NCBI GenBank assembly: GCA_029990175.1
Contig: JARKIP010000064.1
Span: 10,062,001 to 10,126,000 of the forward strand
Origin: Petunia secreta
Lineage: Eukaryota > Streptophyta > Magnoliopsida > Solanales > Solanaceae
DNA length: 64,000 nucleotides
Direction of reading: 5' to 3'
The first letter of the stretch is position 1, and each line of letters starts with the position of its first letter. Of the stretch, positions 58,626 through 64,000 are shown in pieces. A program made the translations under genes and the position numbers. Under the pieces are notes generated by a model that was not told the origin of the DNA, made no database searches, and was given only the letters and a program-made list of their open reading frames with translations.

Positions 58626-58905
58626 GAATTTTTTACACTATATACCCATAAAATTTAAAATATTTACAAGTTCTATCAATAAAATTAAAAGTATTTACTC
58701 AACCTACCCATTTATTACTGTATATCTTTGTTATATCTTATGAGTGTATACCTTTAAGGTAGGTCTAGATATGGGTGTATACCTTTAAGGTATACTGCAT
58801 AAATAATAGTATACAAGTCTAGATGGGTAGGTTATGTAAATATGAAACTTATGAATAGTGGTGGATAAATATTTTAATTTTGATGGGTATTTTCCTAAAC
58901 CTCCC
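58626..58905. mobile_element. MULE-type MITE, 280 bp
   Basis: A perfect 9-bp duplication AAATTGTAA (58617-58625 and 58906-58914) flanks degenerate inverted ends around TACCCATAAAATTTAAAATATTT. Further inside, both arms share CAACCTACCCAT-like sequence. The centre has the palindrome TACCTTTAAGGTA twice (58748-58760 and 58779-58791). Confidence 0.8.
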
Positions 58906-59021
58906 AAATTGTAATAGTGTTCAGTTGTCTTTCATGTAGTTGGGATTTATGGTAGTAAGATTGTTTTTCTCTTTGTTCATATCGCTGCATAGATGGAATA
59001 TACATTTTTGTTTTCTATCAC

Positions 59022-59091
<70 letters not shown>
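59022..59091. repeat. (TA)n(TG)n compound microsatellite
   Basis: About 13 TA units pass directly into about 22 TG units. Confidence 0.97.
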
Positions 59092-59094
<3 letters not shown>

Positions 59095-60078
59095 AATCTT
59101 TGAAATATGATGTTAATATATGCTAATTTCGCACAGTACTTATGGTCATCCCATAATTATGTTGGATAAATAATTCGTCGCTAAAATTTCATTAGAAATA
59201 GGTATAAAGAGCCAAAAAAAGATTGTGTGAGAGATTATTTGTACATTAAAATAATTAAAAAATAATTTAATTAAATATTGCAATAATTCTATATGATATT
59301 ATTCATAATTTTGAGCAATGAAAATGTTTCAAGTAATTATAATAAAAGCATAAAAATATTTTAGTATTAGAATAAGAGAAAAATATGGAAAGAAAAGAGG
59401 AAAATCAAGTACATTCTTAAAGGATCAAAAGAAAAAAAGTAATGGCAGAAAAATAATTAGTAGAAGAATAAGAGCAAATGATATAATCAGAAGTTAATAT
59501 ATTTAAAAAATTTAAGAAATAGATTGTAGATATGAGAAACTCAACAATTGAGCACTTAGTAGGTAGGTGAGTAGTTGAGTTTAAAAGTTCAATCGTGATT
59601 ATATTACATAATTGTTGATTTCATATATAAACTTGCTACTAAGAGTTGGTTTTCATATTGACCGCGCATCGCGCGGGTGCTATACTAGTTGTATCCAAAA
59701 GCCAAACACATATTGTAAATAGTACATACGGAAGCATTATGCGTCTAATCATCTGCTTAATTCTTACGTTGCATCCCATTATCAAGTTGTAATATCCAAC
59801 ACTTTTTCTCACCTAAACTATAAAACATTAGAAAAAGATGCTTCATTAATTAAAAAAATCAATTAACGATGTAAACTTTTATCATTGTAGAATAGAGATC
59901 AATGAAGCTGATCAAACTTTTTCATTTAATTAATGAGTGAGATATTCTCCTATTTTTAGCTTTCACTCAAATGATGAATTTGTTTTATTATTTTTAAAAT
60001 TTGATATTAGGAAACAGTTATTTTCTAAGATCAATTAGAGGGTTTGGAAACCGCGCAATGCGCGGACAAGTTACCTAA

Positions 60079-60162
60079 TCTATATCTATCTATATCTATA
60101 TCTATATATCTTCTAATTGAGAACTATATATAGGTAAGTGATGTGGCATGCCTCTATGGCCA
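60079..60162 (+). repeat. Helitron-type 5' terminus abutting the outer Helitron 3' end
   Basis: TC follows CTAA directly. The block TCTATATC..., then CTAATTGAGAACTATATATAGG and GATGTGGCATGCCTCTATGG repeats the one at 47160-47251. It suggests a further element starting exactly at the previous one's end; its 3' end is not seen. Confidence 0.5.
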
Positions 60163-60326
60163 CCATTCTATCAAAATGTAAAGAAAACATGAACTAAGAA
60201 AAAGTACCACGTTTGATGAGAAAAAAGGTTCCAAAACTAAGTATGAAACTATTACATTAATTACTGAAAATGTAATAATAATCAAAATAAATATATATTT
60301 ACAAATAATTATTAAAGATTGGATCA

Positions 60327-60637
60327 TGTTGAGTTAGGAAACTAACACTTGAGCTAAGAACAGCGAGGAAGCAAGCTGATGGAAGATTCTGGAAGAATCA
60401 TTCTTCTGAGCTACGAGGAAATGTACAGAGTAGAAAGGAAATGGAAAACTAAAACTAAACTCTCTAACTATTCTACCTCATCTATTTATAGTTAAATAGT
60501 TGCTTGTTCCCTAAGCTACTCCTAACTACCACTAACCGACTCCAACTAATTATCTAACTAACTTTGCCACATCAGCTTCATCACACGTGTTGCACCTCTA
60601 TCCTAGCAGGTATGGATCCTCAGCTTGCATCCTTCCA
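60327..60637 (-). repeat. 3' LTR of the minus-strand copia element
   Basis: On the minus strand it begins TGGAAGGATGC just past the polypurine tract and ends CTAACTCAACA, about 311 bp. It contains CTATAAATAGATG as TATA box (minus strand, near 60485). Its partner is outside the window, so the ends rest on TG/CA only. Confidence 0.65.
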
Positions 60638-61392
60638 TTACTCCCCCTCAAGCTGAGTCCCAAACAGATTGATCATTCCCAGTTTTCCCAGCAAGTAGTC
60701 ATGTTGTTGTCTTCCAAGTGCCTTAGTAAAAATGTCTGCCAACTGCTCTCCAGTCCTTACATGTTGTAACTTGATCAGTCCTTGTTGTACCTTCTCTCTC
60801 ACAAAATGACAATATATCTCTATATGCTTGGTTCTTTCATGAAACACAGGATTTGTGGCTATCTGTATAGCAGCTTTGCTGTCACAAGAAAGATTGGCCC
60901 CATTTGGTGCATGTATTCCTAACTCCTTCAGCAACCTCATCAGCCAAATGATCTCTGAAACTGTAGTTCCCATACTCCTGTATTCAGCTTCTGCTGAACT
61001 CCTTGACACTGTATTTTGCTTCTTTGATCTCCATGAAACTAGGCTACTTCCCAACATTACTGTGTGCCCTGAAATTGATCTTCTGGTATTTGGACATGAT
61101 GCCCAGTCTGAATCACAATAACAGTTCAATTCCATCCCTCCTTTTGATGAGAGAAGGACTCCTCTTCCTGTAGTCACCTTGATGTATCTAACAACTCTTT
61201 GTGATGCTTCCAGGTGTGACTCTTTTGGCTTGTGCATAAATTGACTCAATGTTTGTACTGCATAGGATATATCTGGTCTGGTTATTGTAAGATATCACAG
61301 TCTTCCTACCAGCCTCTGGTATTCTCCTACATCTGCCAATTCCTTGTCACTCCTATCATTCTTCAGCTTGTCAAGTTCTACTGAAGTAAGCT
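60638..61392 (-). pseudogene. End of RT and RNase H of the minus-strand copia element
   Basis: A short RT end is visible upstream of the main frame (TITRPDISYAVQTL), broken by a TGA near 61290. From MSQFMHKPKESHLEA (61249) the RNase H is complete: YCDSDWASCPNTRRSISGH, SRSSAEAEYRSM, SCDSKAAIQIATN, HERTKHIEIYCHFV and DIFTKALGRQQHDYL. It ends at TGA about 60640, beside the polypurine tract. Active-site Asp and Glu residues are retained. Confidence 0.88.
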
Positions 61393-61863
61393 TCACATTA
61401 ACCTCCATTGGTGTGTGTGCAGGCTTTGCTCACCTGCCAGTCCTATTTCAGCTACAAACTCCAGTGAATATTTCCTCTGGTTTAGGAGTATCCCATCATC
61501 TGATCTTGCTACTTCAATTCCCAAGAAATATCTCAGTTCTCCCAAGTCTTTTATGTTAAAACTGCTTTGCAAGGTCTCCTTGGCTTCTGTTACCATTGTC
61601 ATACTGCTTCCTGTGATGACTAGATCATCCACATATATAAGGATGATTACCATTTCTCTTCCCCTTTTCTTAGTGAACAAGGAGTAATCATATTTACTTT
61701 GTGTGTACCCTGACTTCATCAATGCCTCTGTCAGCTTCAGATTCCATTGTCTTGAAGCTTGCTTCAGCCCATATAAGGACTTGATCAGCCTGCAGACCTT
61801 ATACTCCCCCTTATTGTCATAACCCATAGGCATTTTCATGTATACCTCTTCTATGAGATCTCC
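61393..61863 (-). pseudogene. Middle of RT of the minus-strand copia element
   Basis: VCRLIKSLYGLKQASRQWN and the catalytic LIYVDDLVITGSS (about 61640) are intact, followed by LGELRYFLGIEVARSDDGI. The frame shifts near 61430, after EFVAEIGLAG, so the protein would be cut short. It is separated from the upstream frame only by a TAA at 61864-61866. Confidence 0.88.
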
Positions 61864-64000
61864 TTATAAGAAGGTATGATAGACATCCATCTGGTACAGT
61901 GTCCATCCTGCTTGAGCTGCCATTGCTATCACAGCTCTTACTGTCACCATCTTCAATACTGGTGAGAAAGTCTCTTGAAAGTCTATTCCTTCCTTCTGAT
62001 TATATCCTTTTGCTACTAATCTTGCTTTGTACCTCTCAACTTCTCCATCTGCTTTGTACTTTATCTTGTACATCCATTTGCAGCCTATGGCCTTCTTTCC
62101 TTTGGGCAAGTCAGCTACTACCCAAGTCTTGTTATCCTCTAGTGCCTTCATCTCCTGGTCCATTGCTTCTCTCCATTTGGGATCTTTGGCAGCTTTTGCA
62201 TAGGTTTGTGGTTCCACTTCAGCAGAAAAGGCTTGCAAGTAGCATTGATATCCTTTGCTCAAGCTATCATAGCTCAAATAGCTGCTTATTGGATATATTG
62301 ATTCCCCAGCACTTACTATCACATAGTCCTTGAGCCATATAGGAGGTCCCTTTGTTCTGACTGGCCTAGTTTGCTCATGTGCTATATCTGCTATATCTGT
62401 ATTGGGGATGCTTTCACCTGCTGCATCAACTACCTCTTCCTCTAGCTGAACATCTGCAGCTTCATTAGGAATAGGATTCTCAGGTTCATGAATCAAGTCA
62501 GGTTCATGGATCAAGTCATTTATTTGTGCACCATCTTCAGCTCCCACTGCATCTTCATATAAGTATTGATCTTCTTCATGTGGTTCAAGTTCTTCTTCTG
62601 CATCTTCATACTGGAGTATGTCAATGTTTTGAACTGCTGGTTCTGGTTCCAAGCTGACTTCCCCCCTTTGATCCAGCTCCTCAAAAGAAAAATAGTGAGA
62701 AGCTGGAGCAGAGTGCTTGATCCTGCTGGCATCAGTAGTCATTTTGAAAGGAAAGATGTGTTCCTTGAACCTGACATCTTTACTGACAAAGAACTTTCTT
62801 GCTGTAAGATTATACAACTTGTACCTTTTCTGAGTTGCAGAATACCCCATCATTACACAAGCTGAGGCTCTGGGTGAAAGTTTGTGATCAGATGTCAAAT
62901 TTGTAGCAAAACTCAGGCAGCCAAACACCCTCATGTGATGTAGAGGTGGTGATAATCCATGAAAGATCTCATAAGGGGACTTTCCCCCTAGTGTATGAGC
63001 TGGCATTCTGTTTATGACATACACTGCTGTCAGCACTGCTTCTCCCCAAAATCTCATAGGCATTCCTGACTGAAATAGCAGACCTCTTGCAACACTTAGT
63101 ATGTGCCTGTGCTTCCTTTCTACAACCCTATTCTGCTGGGGTGTGTATGCACAGGAGCTCTGATGTACTATCCCTGAGCTACTAAATAACTCCTTGCACT
63201 GTGTATTGAAAAATTCAGTCCTATTATCACTCCTAACTGTCTTTACACTTGTTGAGAATTGATTTTTAACCATGATTAGGAAGTCTTTCAAGATAGTAAC
63301 AACATCTGTTTTCAATCTCATCAAGAAAATCCAGCACATTCTAGAATAGTCATCAACAATGGTAAGGAAGTAATGACATCCATTATGAGTTTGAAACCTC
63401 AAAGGGCCCCAAGTATCCGAATGCAGTAATTCAAAACAAGCCTTACTTCTAGTCTCACTAATAGGAAACATTTTCCTAACTTGTTTTGCTAGGGGACATA
63501 TTGAACAATGCAGTAGTTTATTCTTATGTACAGAATCTTTCAGTAATCCTGTCTGTTTTATTACTTCTAGAGGTGCATGCCCAAACCTTCTGTGCCATAG
63601 TGCTCCTTCTGTCACTGCAGATGCAGTCAGTTCTGTTGGTACTTCTTGTGTTCTCTCCCTGCTCAGCAAGTACAATCCATTTCTGCCTTTACCAATCCCC
63701 TTGACCTTCCCATTGGACAGGTCCTGAAATATACATAGATCAGGCAGAAACACCACACGACACTTTAATTCTTTTGTCAATTGGGACACTGAAAGCATGT
63801 TGAATTTAAAACCAGGAATGTACAATACATTACTTATCCTACATCCTCCAAATACTTCACATTTCCCACCATGTGTCACTGATGCTTGCTGTCCTGTGGG
63901 AAAATGCACATATTTCTGTAGTTTTCTTATGTCCTGCACATCATCTAATTCTACTAGGCTGCAGGTCATGTGATTACTCGCTCCTGTATCTATTATCCAC
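61864..64000 (-). pseudogene. Protease, integrase and RT start of the minus-strand copia element
   Basis: The frame is open through the right edge, so its start is outside. The protease site WIIDTGASNHMT is visible at about 63962-64000. Next come the pre-integrase (LWHRRFGHAPLEVIKQTGLL, HCSICPLAKQ) and the integrase core, with its Asp residues in LLHSDTWGPLRF and KTVRSDNRTEFF and its Glu in PQQNRVVERKHRH; Arg replaces the usual Gly after QQN. An acidic linker with repeated HEPDLIHEPE leads to the RT start (CKWMYKIKYKADGEVERYK, LYQMDVYHTFL). It ends in TAA where Gln is usual. Confidence 0.9.

Larger units (their letters stand above)
60327..64000 (-). mobile_element. Ty1/copia element, minus strand, 5' part outside the window
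   Basis: From the right edge leftwards on the minus strand: protease, pre-integrase, integrase, RT, RNase H, polypurine tract (GCTTGAGGGGGAG) and a 3' LTR. Gag and the 5' LTR lie beyond the window. Stops and a frameshift in RT mark it as defective. Confidence 0.93.

Overview
This window is plant nuclear DNA made almost entirely of nested transposable elements. The elements are Ty3/gypsy and Ty1/copia LTR retrotransposons with plant-type primer sites, rolling-circle Helitrons, Mutator-like (MULE) and hAT DNA transposons. The host is a eudicot, probably an asterid and possibly Solanaceae; that placement rests on general familiarity with such LTR families and is weak. I see no intact host gene, rRNA, tRNA gene or CRISPR array. 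The closest thing to host coding DNA is an exon/intron-like fragment inserted inside a copia element.

Layout. 1-5657: the 3' part of a CRM-type gypsy element with stops and frameshifts, abutting a minus-strand copia gag remnant (5658-7714) that is itself split by an hAT element (6202-7452). 7715-34243: three minus-strand Helitrons appear to lie end to end, with joints at 20564 and 21991. The first carries a three-LTR Athila-like complex (7809-17992) and a MULE (18812-19901). The third carries a complete 10.9 kb Tekay/Del-like gypsy element (23295-34169, target duplication ATAAC). 34619-43843: a copia element (duplication ATTAA) whose integrase is split by a 3.35 kb insertion with splice-like signals. 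44510-46033: a second MULE containing a minisatellite. 46066-46755: a non-autonomous hAT element. 47530-53040: a young copia element (duplication TAGTA). 54613-60078: two nested plus-strand Helitrons with a small MULE-type MITE inside. 60327-64000: a minus-strand copia element running off the right edge.

How the parts work together. No element here looks fully autonomous. The best-preserved reading frame is the Athila-type gag-protease (694 codons), in an element with no reverse transcriptase or integrase. The Tekay, CRM and copia polyproteins carry stops, frameshifts or lost catalytic residues, yet several LTR pairs are nearly identical, which suggests recent movement with proteins supplied in trans or decay soon after insertion. 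Several stops fit C-to-T change at Gln, Arg or Trp codons, as expected for methylated plant DNA.

Most unusual observations: a near-perfect 155-bp foldback next to the shared middle LTR of the Athila complex; the head-to-tail Helitron series; and the intron-bearing insertion inside the copia integrase. All percentages and counts are by eye and need an alignment.
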